In this document: positions 33,547-44,530 of the stretch, piece after piece
Layout of the letters: every line of letters starts with the position of its first letter
Position numbering within the stretch: the first letter of the stretch is position 1
Source of the DNA: Miscanthus floridulus
Taxonomy: Eukaryota > Streptophyta > Magnoliopsida > Poales > Poaceae
DNA: 64,000 nt
Assembly: GCF_019320115.1 (NCBI RefSeq)
Contig: NC_089591.1
Span: 21,182,502-21,246,501, forward strand
Direction of reading: 5' to 3'
Notes under the pieces: model-generated
The model's database searches: none
What the model saw: the letters and a program-made list of their open reading frames with translations, nothing else
What the model was told of the DNA's origin: nothing
Made by a program: the position numbers and the translations under genes

Positions 33547-34762
33547 TCCTCGTCAGTGTCCTATCCAGGCTCTTCTTCCATACATACTCGATCGATGGCG
33601 ATGGATTAGTCGTGTCCGAGTGAACTAGAATTGACCTTGTTGCTCTGATGTCCGTGGTGACAATGTTGTGGATAGATTTAGAGCGTCGTGTTTTCAAAAA
33701 AAAAAAGAAAAAGAAAAATTCCATATTTGTATGAGCAGTTCATGTTTTGCAGGGACAGTTCGATGAAAAAAAAGGGCTGTCTACCGCAGGCTCGGGTGTT
33801 TCTGGCCCTGCCAGCACCCGGGTGTTGCAGGCCCAACAATCACTCGATCGCGGAATCCAAAGAAAATCGAGTGATTCTAACGGATGGAACACTCGATTAT
33901 TTTATAGCAGCCAGACACTCGATTAAAAAAAAATCGAACTTGTTTCTAATCCAACCAACACCCCCGATCAAATAAAAAAAATCCAAATAATACAAAAATA
34001 TTAAACAAATAAAACAAAAATATTAGCTAGATTATTTCTATGGAAGCTAAATTGGAAAATTTCAAAGAGAAACCAAATAAAACAGACAAAAAATAAAAAA
34101 AGCAAAAAAAAAATCAGATAACTGTTCGAGTAATTTTGACCATTCTTATTTAGAAATAATCAATTTACATCAATTGAAAATAAAATTACATCCAAATAGA
34201 TATAGTAAAATATGGTTCCACCAGATGTAATCTGCCCGAAATGAATCTGGATGCATGGCTCCATGCAGACGGTGGGGTGGGCGGCCTATGGTCCCCTGCA
34301 GTATCCAACATGTTCATGGAATTGAGGAGATGGGCGGCATGGAGGCACCAGAAAATAGCCGATGGCCGGCATGGAGCACGAGAAAAAAAGGAAAACAGCG
34401 ACCATGCTACCTGTGACTCCTCTGCGCTGACGCAAACTGGCCCCACCGCGCCCCACCGCTTGGTGCGCGAGCGCATCGCGCACATAGACAGCCGCCGGAT
34501 CGAGTGAGGTGACCTCGAGAATCACCCGAGCGAGGTATAGATTAACCGAAAAAAATCTTTGGACCAGCCACGCATCTATGCGTATCTGATGGGAGGTATG
34601 TTAATACAATGTGTGGCTTTTACTGCAAAAAACTAAGTTGGCCATGAATGCCATTATTCAACATTAGGACGACCACGATCAGGCTATATAGTGGCTAAGA
34701 AAGAGGAGGTGGTTGGGTGGAGGTCAGGAGGGATGTGTGTGTGTGTGTGTGTGGGTGTGGGC
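33547..34762. other. 3' flank of the DUF1685 gene, no further gene
   Basis: The first 150 bases are plausible 3' UTR. An A-rich run (33693-33718) follows, then A/T-rich DNA with repeated short ACTCGAT strings (33841-33925). The part 34200-34520 is GC-richer with overlapping ORFs on both strands and no recognisable protein. A (TG) microsatellite at 34734-34753 borders the tandem duplication. Confidence 0.5.
34734..34753. repeat. TG dinucleotide repeat
   Basis: About nine TG units followed by GGTGTGGGCGGGGGGG, lying immediately left of the 1405-bp tandem duplication. Purine-rich and alternating tracts of this kind are break-prone. Confidence 0.9.
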
Positions 34763-36155
34763 GGGGGGGTAGTTGTGGTTGGAGCCCCCAAGTTTCTTTC
34801 TCTTCCACTATTACAGCCCTTAATAACTTAGGTAATGTACTGTACAATTAAAAAGTAAATAATCCTATTTCCCCTCCCTTTCTCAAACTAAGGTTGCATT
34901 TGGTTTAGGAGTAAGGAGGGACAAGTCAAGTTTTCTGGGATGGCAGCATCCCATATTTGTGTTTGGTTGTCCATGTTTAGTGTCTGGTATGAGGGATTGG
35001 GAGGGAGAAGATAGATAGTCGTTGTAGACCCAGTATGCAATTTTCATGTGGGAGCTGCACATCGTCTATCACCATCTTCTTCTTCATTATTCTCTATGCG
35101 CTACACATCTCTGCCCAACACCCCATGTCCAATAAAGGTGAACAACGCCACAGCCTCTGCTCCCAGCCATAGTGGTCCCGCATAGCCTAGCTCTAGCGCT
35201 TCCTCCCCGCCACCGCTACTGCCCGACACCCCTGACCCTCGTTACTGTCCACCATGGTCAGCCTCGCCTTGATTGCCATGGCCGTTCTTTCCCCTGCTTC
35301 TACCCTTTGGCGCATTCGTCGCTGGCGGTGGCCTTGCACACATGTGGCACCCTCACTTGGTGCATCCACAATCACCGGCTGTGTAACACCATAAAATTTG
35401 CTTCTCTTAAAACAGAGCTAAAATGATTTAATTTTGTCTTTTTTATGCTCATGAAAACATAGGAAAATAATAATTTTTCATTAGATTAAAATTTATCTTA
35501 AGGTAGAAACGTGTTTGTTGCATTCATGCTGGTCGTACATTATGTTTCTATGTACAAAATGTGTGTGTTTTTAATATGTTTAGGAGACAAATATCTATCT
35601 CTTAGAATTTTCCAGCTTCTTTCTGGAATTTAATTCCTACCTCATTCACCTTAATCTTTATGTTCCAAGTTCCCAACAATCTTTTCATGAGCTCTAAATA
35701 CTTTATTTAGGTTCATTATGTTCCAAAGTGTCTATGGGAATATTCCCCAAATTTTTGGAGGTCTCAGAGTATTTTTCGTGGCTTCAATATCAATTCTGGA
35801 CTTTTCTAGAATTATTTTATTCATGAAATTAAATAATTCCAAAAATAAATAATATATCTTATTTTCCAACCAACTCTCAAAGCCCATGTGCAATAATCCT
35901 AATAAATCTCAAAGGCCCATGCATTTATTTACTAATGGGCTTTAATAATTATTTAGGTCCATTAGTAAATGTGGAGGGTGTAATATCAATTAGTACCATA
36001 TTACTAGTTGATATAGATGTGGAGAGTTTTTCTGCCTATAAATATATACCAACCCCTTGTACAAAGCACACCAAAACTACCGTAAGAGGAGCCCCTAGTC
36101 TGAGAAATACCTCGTGTAGTAAATTAGATTTTTCTCTTCCTCTCACCGTCGCCGT
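34763..36155. repeat. Tandem duplication, unit 1
   Basis: Unit 1 starts at the G-run before TAGTTGTGGTTGG (34770) and ends at ACCGTCGCCGT (36155). It includes about 620 bases of unique flank plus the first about 775 bases of the LTR of element C (from 35382). Unit 2 repeats it 1405 bases to the right with only a handful of differences seen by eye (for example ACCATAAA versus ACCCTAAA at 35391). ORFs 35172-35426 and 36577-36831 are simply the same sequence twice and have no recognisable domain. Confidence 0.95.
35382..36155 (+). mobile_element. Truncated duplicate of the start of LTR C
   Basis: It begins TGTAACACCATAAAATTTGC and is colinear with 36787-37560. It ends at the duplication junction and not at an LTR end, so it was made by segmental duplication and not by transposition. 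Confidence 0.9.
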
Positions 36156-36166
36156 GAGAGGGGGAG

Positions 36167-37560
36167 GGGGGGGGTAGTTGTGGTTGGAGCCCCCAAGTTT
36201 CTTTCTCTTCCACTATTACAGCCCTTAATAACTTAGGTAATGTACTGTACAATTAAAAAGTAAATAATCCTATTTCCCCTCCCTTTCTCAAACTAAGGTT
36301 GCATTTGGTTTAGGAGTAAGGAGGGACAAGTCAAGTTTTCTGGGATGGCAGCATCCCATATTTGTGTTTGGTTGTCCATGTTTAGTGTCTGGTATGAGGG
36401 ATTGGGAGGGAGAAGATAGATAGTCGTTGTAGACCCAGTATGCAATTTTCATGTGGGAGCTGCACATCGTCTATCACCATCTTCTTCTTCATTATTCTCT
36501 ATGCGCTACACATCTCTGCCCAACACCCCATGTCCAATAAAGGTGAACAACGCCACAGCCTCTGCTCCCAGCCATAGTGGTCCCGCATAGCCTAGCTCTA
36601 GCGCTTCCTCCCCGCCACCGCTACTGCCCGACACCCCTGACCCTCGTTACTGTCCACCATGGTCAGCCTCGCCTTGATTGCCATGGCCGTTCTTTCCCCT
36701 GCTTCTACCCTTTGGCGCATTCGTCGCTGGCGGTGGCCTTGCACACATGTGGCACCCTCACTTGGTGCATCCACAATCACCGGCTGTGTAACACCCTAAA
36801 ATTTGCTTCTCTTAAAACAGAGCTAAAATGATTTAATTTTGTCTTTTTTATGCTCATGAAAACATAGGAAAATAATAATTTTTCATTAGATTAAAATTTA
36901 TCTTAAGGTAGAAACGTGTTTGTTGCATTCATGCTGGTCGTACATTATGTTTCTATGTACAAAATGTGTGTGTTTTTAATATGTTTAGGAGACAAATATC
37001 TATCTCTTAGAATTTTCCAGCTTCTTTCTGGAATTTAATTCCTACCTCATTCACCTTAATCTTTATGTTCCAAGTTCCCAACAATCTTTTCATGAGCTCT
37101 AAATACTTTATTTAGGTTCATTATGTTCCAAAGTGTCTATGGGAATATTCCCCAAATTTTTGGAGGTCTCAGAGTATTTTTCGTGGCTTCAATATCAATT
37201 CTGGACTTTTCTAGAATTATTTTATTCATGAAATTAAATAATTCCAAAAATAAATAATATATCTTATTTTCCAACCAACTCTCAAAGCCCATGTGCAATA
37301 ATCCTAATAAATCTCAAAGGCCCATGCATTTATTTACTAATGGGCTTTAATAATTATTTAGGTCCATTAGTAAATGTGGAGGGTGTAATATCAATTAGTA
37401 TCATATTACTAGTTGATATAGATGTAGAGAGTTTTTCTGCCTATAAATATATACCAACCCCTTGTACAAAGCACACCAAAACTACCGTAAGAGGAGCCCC
37501 TAGTCTGAGAAATACCTCGTGTAGTAAATTAGATTTTTTCTCTTCCTCTCACCGTCGCCG
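36167..37560. repeat. Tandem duplication, unit 2
   Basis: It is nearly identical to unit 1. The junction between units (36156-36170) is a filler of G and A, GAGAGGGGGAGGGGG, so the break occurred in or near poly-G. Beyond 37560 the LTR of element C continues normally, showing that unit 2 carries the original LTR and unit 1 a truncated copy. Confidence 0.95.
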
Positions 37561-39734
37561 TCGCCGCCATGCTGCCCGACGTCATAGACCTACCGTCGAT
37601 CGCAAGAAGGCCCTATGTGAGTTCGCCATCTTCTCCTCTAATTCCCTATGCTCTCGGCTCGTCAAACCGTGGCCTCTAGGGCCCAAACCAAGCGCTCTAG
37701 GGAGCTTCTCGCCCCCAATAATGGAGCTCCGCTGCGTCGGTTTTCTTCTTCGGCCCATGACTCTATCTCTCCCTCCTTTCTAATTTGGACTGTCCCAATT
37801 CAATCCAATGGTCCAAGATCACCCGTACCCCTTCGCTGGCCATTTTGCTAAAGAGCCCTAACATTTTTGTAGATTTGAACCCGCCATCTATGATTTTATT
37901 CTAAAGAGCCTCTGCCCTTTCTTCTATCCGTGTTCGCAGTCCCTGGCCCGAATTCAAAATCTAATTTTATTTATTTTAAATCAAAATTGAGTTCTGTTTA
38001 TTTATAAAATTGTCGCTATCTTCATTAGGCCATATCTTCTCCGTTTTAACTCCGATTTGACCTGTTCAAGTTGCATTAGATTTGTAATTATGTAATCTAC
38101 ATGTTTATACTACTGTTAAATATATTTTCAAATTTTGAAATTTGAGGTCAGATTTAATCTATTATTTTATTAAAGGAAATCATATTTAATTCATAACTTT
38201 TTTTGTTATAGCTCCGATTAGAGTGCTTTTCGCAACTGTGTGTTCGTAGTAACGTGTAGAACATCTTTAAAACCTCTTTACTTATTATTTATTATGCTTG
38301 GTGTATTGTTCTAATTTAGATCTACTGTTTGCTTCGTGTATGATTGCATGGATGCTTGTGTGGTGCTGTTTGATCATGTCCAGTCGGTGAGCTTTGCGTT
38401 GGTGATATAAAAGAAGTTGGTGATCCAAAAGAAGTCCTTTGGAGCTTACGATTCAATAGAAGAAGGATTGATGTTTTAAGGCAAGTATAGTATGAGATCA
38501 TCCTTGTTTCCTATCAACTTTAATACATTTAATTTATATTGCATGTGTCACCTTGATAGAGATTCCCTAGAATTGAACTTATACCTTGTCTCCTATGGGA
38601 TATGCATTGGGTAGTATAATGCTAGTGCTCAATTAAAGACCATGATCTTGTAACTTGACTAATGATATATGCAATAAACATTAAAAGATGCTTTTTAGTA
38701 GCATAGAACTAGGGGGCTAGAGCATTGGGTTGTTTTTATGGTGCTCTAGATTCCTCTCCCTAAGGACTTATCTGTAAGTGATTATCTAAGACTTACAGTA
38801 TAGTTTTGAGGGCTACATGGCTCTGGCTTTAGCTTAGTATGAGGACCTTTTCTAGCTTGTTAGTGGTTACCTTTATTAGCGTAAGAATGGCTTGACGAAT
38901 TGGGTATAGGACAATATCTGTCCCTTTATGTATAGGTTGCGTGTCATTGTGCCATCGGGATGGGGGGTTCCTACATCTGTTTGCCGAGTAAATCTAATGG
39001 CCCTAACTTGTTAGACGAATCTTTGAAAGGCTTCATAGTGAACCCTACTGACCTTCCTTAGAAGTGGGTTAAGAGATTAACTACCTCGGGCGAAAGGGTA
39101 AATCATGACTCAAAGTGAAAGTGTATAACCTCTGTAGATTGTAAAACTGGTATATCAGCCGTGCTCACGGTCATGAGCGGCCTTAGACCCTTATAGAATA
39201 GATGATGAACACTAATGATATGGATAATGAAGATACTCATTAATGATTACTGTTTATGCTATTCATTATTCATGTTTATCTGATCATGTGTTTATATGGG
39301 CTTGTGAATAAACTTGTTGCCACCCAATTGCTAAAAGATGACTCATTAAAAGCTAATCGCAGTTAAACCAGTGTCAGCCTTTTGAGCCTCATGAACCCTA
39401 TGTTATATTTGTTGAGTACGACATGTACTTATGCTTGCTTTACTTTTCAAATATTTGGATAAAAATCCATGATGGGTACCAGATTGCTAGAGTTTGGAGG
39501 AATTAGGCTTGTGATCAACCAGTTAGTTGTCCTTGTGGAAATAAAGTCTTCACCCGAAGATCGGAGTTGTCTTTCCGCTATTTGCTATCTAATGTTATAT
39601 CCTTTATACTAAGTACGTTATATATTGAGCATTGTCTTTCGATATTACCCTTATTTGTAGCTATATATGAGATTTGACTTTCTAGGCTCACATATGGTGT
39701 ATATCTAGTTTTGTTCTTAAAACTAGGTGCTACA
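36787..39734 (+). mobile_element. Solo LTR C (Ty3/gypsy, relative of A and B)
   Basis: It starts TGTAACACCCTAAAATTTGC and ends CTAGGTGCTACA, flanked by GGCTG (36782-36786) and GGCGG (39735-39739), a 5-bp target duplication with one mismatch. Length is 2948 bases. No primer site, polypurine tract or internal sequence adjoins it, so it is a solo LTR left by recombination between two LTRs. It shares the A/X/B landmark blocks, for example GTGCTCACGGTCATGAGCGG at about 39160, and its end closely resembles the end of B's LTR. No gene within. Confidence 0.9.
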
Positions 39735-41886
39735 GGCGGCTCCACTGCCCTATGCCGGTCGATGCCTCGCCTGTTAGAATGCAAAGATGAGGCTTTACAA
39801 ACACTGACAATGTTGAAGAGGCTTGTTTATATATATATTTCATTAAACTGAGCCAATATTTTAGCTCATGTAGTTACCAAGCCAAATGCCAGTTGCACAT
39901 TTTCACATGGCAAAATCGATACAACCAAGTCCAGTGGTGCCAATCAGCCCAACTAGCAAACAAAAGGGTCCCCACTCCCCTTCTCCCTAGCTGCCAGCAA
40001 GGATGCCAATAGGTACGTACCCGCTGCAATCGCATACTGCACCCACCAGGAGAAATTTTACATGTTGGGTTACTCATACCCTATGCGGGTAGGAAAGTTT
40101 ACCCATACCTGCATCTAGGCAGGTAATGCTACCCCATGGGTAACTCATAGACGATTTTACACCTGAGCACATATGAATTGGATTACTAAATGGTCAGGGA
40201 TGAGGAAGAGTACCAGTGGTTATCATCTTCTGACGTGCTGGAATTCACCACAATGGTCCTGGCGGAAGTGGGGAAGCAGGCGCCGAAGCGTTAATCTCGG
40301 GCTCTAGGTGGAGGGCAGAGCCCCCAAACATCTGAGTCCCTGTATCTCCGATGGGTACGTCATCCCTCGACTCTGACTCTTGAGCCCCTGATGGGAACAA
40401 GGAGAGTGGCCCCTGAACCTAACTCCCCAAGAGCCTGACAGTGACAGGCGTGCCTAACCCTGACTCTCGAGTCCTAACTGTGACAAGTGGACTGGACCTT
40501 GACTCTCTGAGCCCTAACGGGATGGCCGATGGTGTGCAGTCAGATGTGAGTATGCAGTACCGGGCGGCTGGACAGCTCAGAGGCTTGGATGGAGGCAATG
40601 AGAGCTAGGGTACAAGATCAGCCGACCAATATATATGACAATAGATTTAAGTTGGGCTGGGGCCAAATACTAGGCTATATGGGCCAAATTGATACAAGTA
40701 CTTATGTTATATGAGTAATAAATACTTAGGCGAGATAGGGAAGAGCCGGACACAGATCCACTAGTTACGGTGGGGAAATAATCTATATCTATCCAAATAG
40801 ATTCCTCTAAACCCGAGTAAGCTAAATGGGAATCCTAATCCAAATAGGAAAAAAAGAGTATAAATCTGTAAATGTATCTATAAATATGAGTATAAATCTG
40901 TAAATGTATCTATAAATATGAGTCTGTTTGGTGTCTGTACGTCATCTCGTTTTTTCCTTTCTGTCGTTGTCCATTTTCCCTGTTGTTTGTCTTTTTTTTT
41001 CTATTTGGTTTTTGTTTATGTCCGTTGTTTTTTTTTTGTTTATTATCTTTTTAATTTTTTTGCGATTCTTATGTTTTTCCATCATTTTTTGTTTTTATTT
41101 TCATTTTTATTAAAACATAAAATTGAATAATAAATACAATATTACTAATAAATAAAAGTTGTCGATGTAATTTTTATTAGGAATAAAATTTATTCTTGCT
41201 AGAACCTGAATTAGCCGATGTTTCAACTAATCAAACCGGCAACGCTTACAATAAGGCTGTCACAAAAAACCGCTTACAATAAGACACTGTCATATTGTTA
41301 CAACTATTAGCTTGTATTATGGATATCGTGATCATAAAAATATTAAATAAATTATAGAAAGTATAAAACATAAATAGGCATGTACCATTCCTGTTGTCGT
41401 CTTCCATGAATTTGTAGCTTTTTTAATTCCATTGCAGCACACAGATATGTTTGCTAGTAGACATAATAATTATAGTATTGCAATTAATTACATATATTTA
41501 ATTTTACTCATCCATTTTTTTCATATTGCACTTAACAACAACTAGAAATAAGAAGTACCCAAAAGTAGCAACGCTATTTTTTCGAATTATAGTACAGTCA
41601 ACACTCATACAAAAAAATACATTTACGTTAACATTTGTGAAAACAAACACCACCTTATAGTACCATAAATTTCGACAACATTTGCTCGGACTTCTTATTT
41701 TCAGTTATGGGCTCCAAATACAAAAGTTCCAATAAAGTTCATGCAACAAGATGCTACATACACATATTTTCTTAAAACTGTTCTAAATTAAGATAATAAC
41801 TATAACATAGGTACGTACATGTATGCAATAAAAAAATACACACCAAGCTTTCGATCGAGTCGAGCGAAGAAAAGAGGGAGTTGGCA
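39735..41886. other. Intergenic DNA between solo LTR C and the RING gene
   Basis: About 2.1 kb with no recognisable gene. It contains repeated GGGTA and TACCCAT strings at 40020-40140, a 32-bp tandem repeat at 40857-40920, a T-rich low-complexity stretch at 40950-41110 that opens a hydrophobic but meaningless frame, and AT-rich DNA to 41830. Confidence 0.5.
40857..40920. repeat. Perfect 32-bp tandem repeat, two copies
   Basis: Two identical consecutive copies (40857-40888 and 40889-40920), each starting AGTATAAATCTGTAAATG and ending TATAAATATG. Perfect identity implies recent slippage or duplication. Confidence 0.95.
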
Positions 41887-42237
41887 TCAGAAACCGGGGA
41901 CGAGCACTGTGGAGAACCAGATCACCAGGTCGTCGGCGAGTGCTTGTTCTTCACGGCTGGTGTGCTTGGCCGCCACCGGCTGCTTGTTCCCATCGGCCAC
42001 ATAAACTCGGCAGAGCGGACAGGTCCGTTTGCAGGACAAGAGCCATCGGTCGACGCAGTCCCGGTGGAAAACATGCCGACACGGCAGACGCCGGGTAGCC
42101 TCGCCTCGCCGAATCTTGGACAGGCAGACGCGGCACTCGTCCGCTGGGCAACCGCCGTCCTCGCCGACCTGTGCTGCCTCCTCCGATCTTGCCTTGATGC
42201 ACATAACCTTGGAAATGTAGGATAACAGATCGCTCAT
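41887..42237 (-). CDS. Small RING-H2 zinc-finger protein, probable E3 ubiquitin ligase
   Basis: A single-exon, 116-residue protein with a complete RING-H2 domain: Cys35, Cys38, Cys53, His55, His58, Cys61, Cys73, Cys76, with the conserved Trp65 and Pro74 that contact the E2 enzyme. Proteins of this type transfer ubiquitin from an E2 to target proteins. Spacing (C-x2-C-x14-C-x-H-x2-H-x2-C-x11-C-x2-C) is within the RING-H2 range. There is no clear membrane segment; both ends are weakly hydrophobic (LLSYISKVM and LVIWFSTVLV). The first ATG (context AACCATGA) is taken as start. The coding part is GC-rich within AT-rich flanks, usual for grass genes. It is short for the family but has no disabling change, so it is probably real; a truncated duplicate is the alternative. 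Confidence 0.8.
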   Translation of the reverse strand: MSDLLSYISKVMCIKARSEEAAQVGEDGGCPADECRVCLSKIRRGEATRRLPCRHVFHRDCVDRWLLSCKRTCPLCRVYVADGNKQPVAAKHTSREEQALADDLVIWFSTVLVPGF

Positions 42238-42808
42238 GGTTGGTATAGCGCCGAGGGCTATGGGCTGAGTATATGAGAATATGTAGAATGGATTCTCGTC
42301 AGAGGTGTGGTTCCGTGGTCAGGGATCACAATATTTCTTTGTTGGTAAGAGGAGTGGTTGCTAATCTTGGTGTGGGTTGAGAGATCCACATTCGCAGCTG
42401 GTGCACCTACACTTCAATGTTTCTTTTCCACAAAGCAAGGATAAAGCAGGTGATGCACACAAAGGCTGACGTTCACTGCAGCATGTCGTGTAAAGCGAGC
42501 AAAAAAGTCTATGGAAGAGCATTACCTAATACGGATAGTTCTTTAATTCTTATAGTTCTTTTTTTTTTTTGAGCAAAAACATTATGGTTTTCCGCTATAG
42601 AAACAACCAGAAAACGAGATCTTCTCAACACGAATCTTTGGGAGGACCACTAGCCTGCAATCGGTGCACATCGTCTAATTTTGTCCACCGTCAGATTTGA
42701 TCAAGCCATCCAAATCTGCCTGTGGCTATGGGCATCAGCAGCACGGTGTCCCGCGGAGGAACAGCAGAGCCAACCCACGGCGGCGGCCCACGATGCTGTA
42801 GTGCCACG
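42238..42808. other. Upstream region of the RING-H2 gene and flank of element D
   Basis: No gene is seen. On the minus strand a weak TATA-like string CATATACTC lies about 45 bases upstream of the start codon. A T-run at 42551-42570 and GC-richer DNA at 42700-42800 precede the LTR of element D, whose presumed left target duplication is CCACG (42804-42808). Confidence 0.4.
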
Positions 42809-43323
42809 TGTTGGGTATATGCCCAAGACAATATGGGCTGGGCAGCCCATATGACCCATACGGTGGACCATTAGCAATATATATTGCTAATTTTCCGGTC
42901 AGGGTGCTAACCTATTCAATTAACCTAGCACACTTCAACAGGAGGCTGCCGCGGCCTCTCCTCTCGTGAACAAGAGGCCGCTGCCTCTGTTCGCGTGAAC
43001 CGGAGGCCGCCGAAAAGCTGTTGCGGTCATGTTTGATCTGTCGCAGTTGTTGTGCGTCGACTAGCGCTAGCATGTTACGTCGTCGCCATTCTCCTCTCCG
43101 TATCTGTGGACGTCCCATAGAGGTGCTGCTGCGTTGCGCACTGCGTTGTACGGTATGACTACTTCATCGACGTCGACTACATCGACTATGCGCGTTCCGC
43201 CAAATCTTATACGGTGATCCGCGCGTCAAAAAGGTATAATCTATGATTATCTACATGCAAGTGATCCAATTTTATATGGTGATTTATTTTGTGCTAGCGA
43301 GTAGCCACCCGTGTAACCCAACA
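42809..43323 (+). mobile_element. 5' LTR of Ty1/copia element D
   Basis: A 515-base LTR that starts TGTTGGGTATATGCCC and ends GTGTAACCCAACA, so the ends form TGTTGGGT/ACCCAACA inverted repeats. A tRNA-iMet primer site follows directly. Two perfect palindromes lie near the start (42831-42852 and 42871-42890). The short LTR and coding order mark an ordinary copia element. Its 3' half is not in this window. Confidence 0.9.
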
Positions 43324-43324
43324 G

Positions 43325-43337
43325 TGGTATCAGAGCC
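43325..43337 (+). other. Primer binding site of element D
   Basis: TGGTATCAGAGCC, one base after the LTR end, is a 13-base match to the initiator tRNA-Met 3' end. Confidence 0.92.
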
Positions 43338-44530
43338 GTCCTTGCGTTGTTTTTTTATCTAGATTATTTTAATGCGGTTGATCGTAGAATAGATCGTTTT
43401 AACGAATAGCATTATGCGTATATGGGATTGCTTTACTCCGTTTTTGCTTCCTCACTATGTGACTAGCTAATCGGCCGTCTTTATGACGGCACGCAAGCGT
43501 CGTGTGGCTGACCATGAGGTTGTGAATTTGTGTAGCAAAGCAGTTTATACACAGTTGTATGGCTATTTCGGCTAAAATGCCATGCTTGTTAATTTATAGC
43601 AGCATGCGAAAAATCTGTTCTATCCGTCATTGGCTGGTGAAGCCAACTGCGTGTTAAAAAACCCGTACCATCGTTCGTAGAAATGTCTAACTCGTTTTTG
43701 CAGAGAATGATGTGATGGTATGGCTTGAAAATCATATGTGATGATCTGTGTGTAATGTTTGGTGCGGCCTGCATGTCGCTATTTATTATAGCTAGGTTGA
43801 GGCTGTTTGTTTATTGTATTCGGCCTGCGTATGGTCCAATGGAGTGCTCATATGATGTAATTTATATTTTAATTTGCTATTTGTATGTAAAATGTAAATA
43901 AAATTATGTAATTTATCGACATGAGGCAAGGTGACTCGGCGACCACACCGTCCGGAAGAGAGTGTTCAAATTGGGATGTCTAGGAGTAGGCACCCTCACC
44001 CGTTGCTGGCAGTCGTCTGGATGCGCTATTTTTCATTGACGAAGAGATGTCATACTATCACAATAATTTGATTATTTGTGACATTTATATTTATACACTG
44101 CCTGTGATGAGTATAGAAGTCCCTCATAAAAATTAAGTTTTATGCCCTTCCAAGAGCCGCACCTTTTGGGTCTTGTTAGCAGGTGATGGGTCTGCCAAAG
44201 AAGAGCGTCATCTTCTACCTTGATCTATTGGGTGGTGTCGGACACCACAGTATAGTGTTGGTTTACTTGATGAAACTATCAAGTCGGACTAGCATTGGAA
44301 GCCGAGATATATGATATCAACCAACAAATGATAGTCACATTGGATGTGATTGGCAAGCGTTGCCTACTCAGTTCACTATGATGCTAGTGGTGATGCCAAA
44401 ACTCACTAGTTCCATAGGGACGTGGGGTCTCGTCCCACTATGCAATATCAGGGGACGTTTGCAAAACATAGTAGGGTTTCTTTTATAAAAATGTTTTAAT
44501 GAAAGTACTGCTAACCGTTGCATAACTCTG
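43338..44530 (+). other. Leader of element D, non-coding
   Basis: About 1.2 kb of unremarkable AT-rich sequence between the primer site and gag. I see no conserved frame. Copia leaders are usually shorter, so part may be an old insertion, but no borders are visible. Confidence 0.45.

Noticed and set aside
35172..36831. Two identical 84-residue ORFs, at first sight a duplicated gene
   Set aside because: They result from the 1405-bp tandem duplication; no domain, and the frame runs into the LTR start.
40918..41130. Hydrophobic ORF (70 residues, Phe-rich) that looks like a membrane protein
   Set aside because: It is a poly-T low-complexity tract; any frame would give Phe/Leu-rich sequence.
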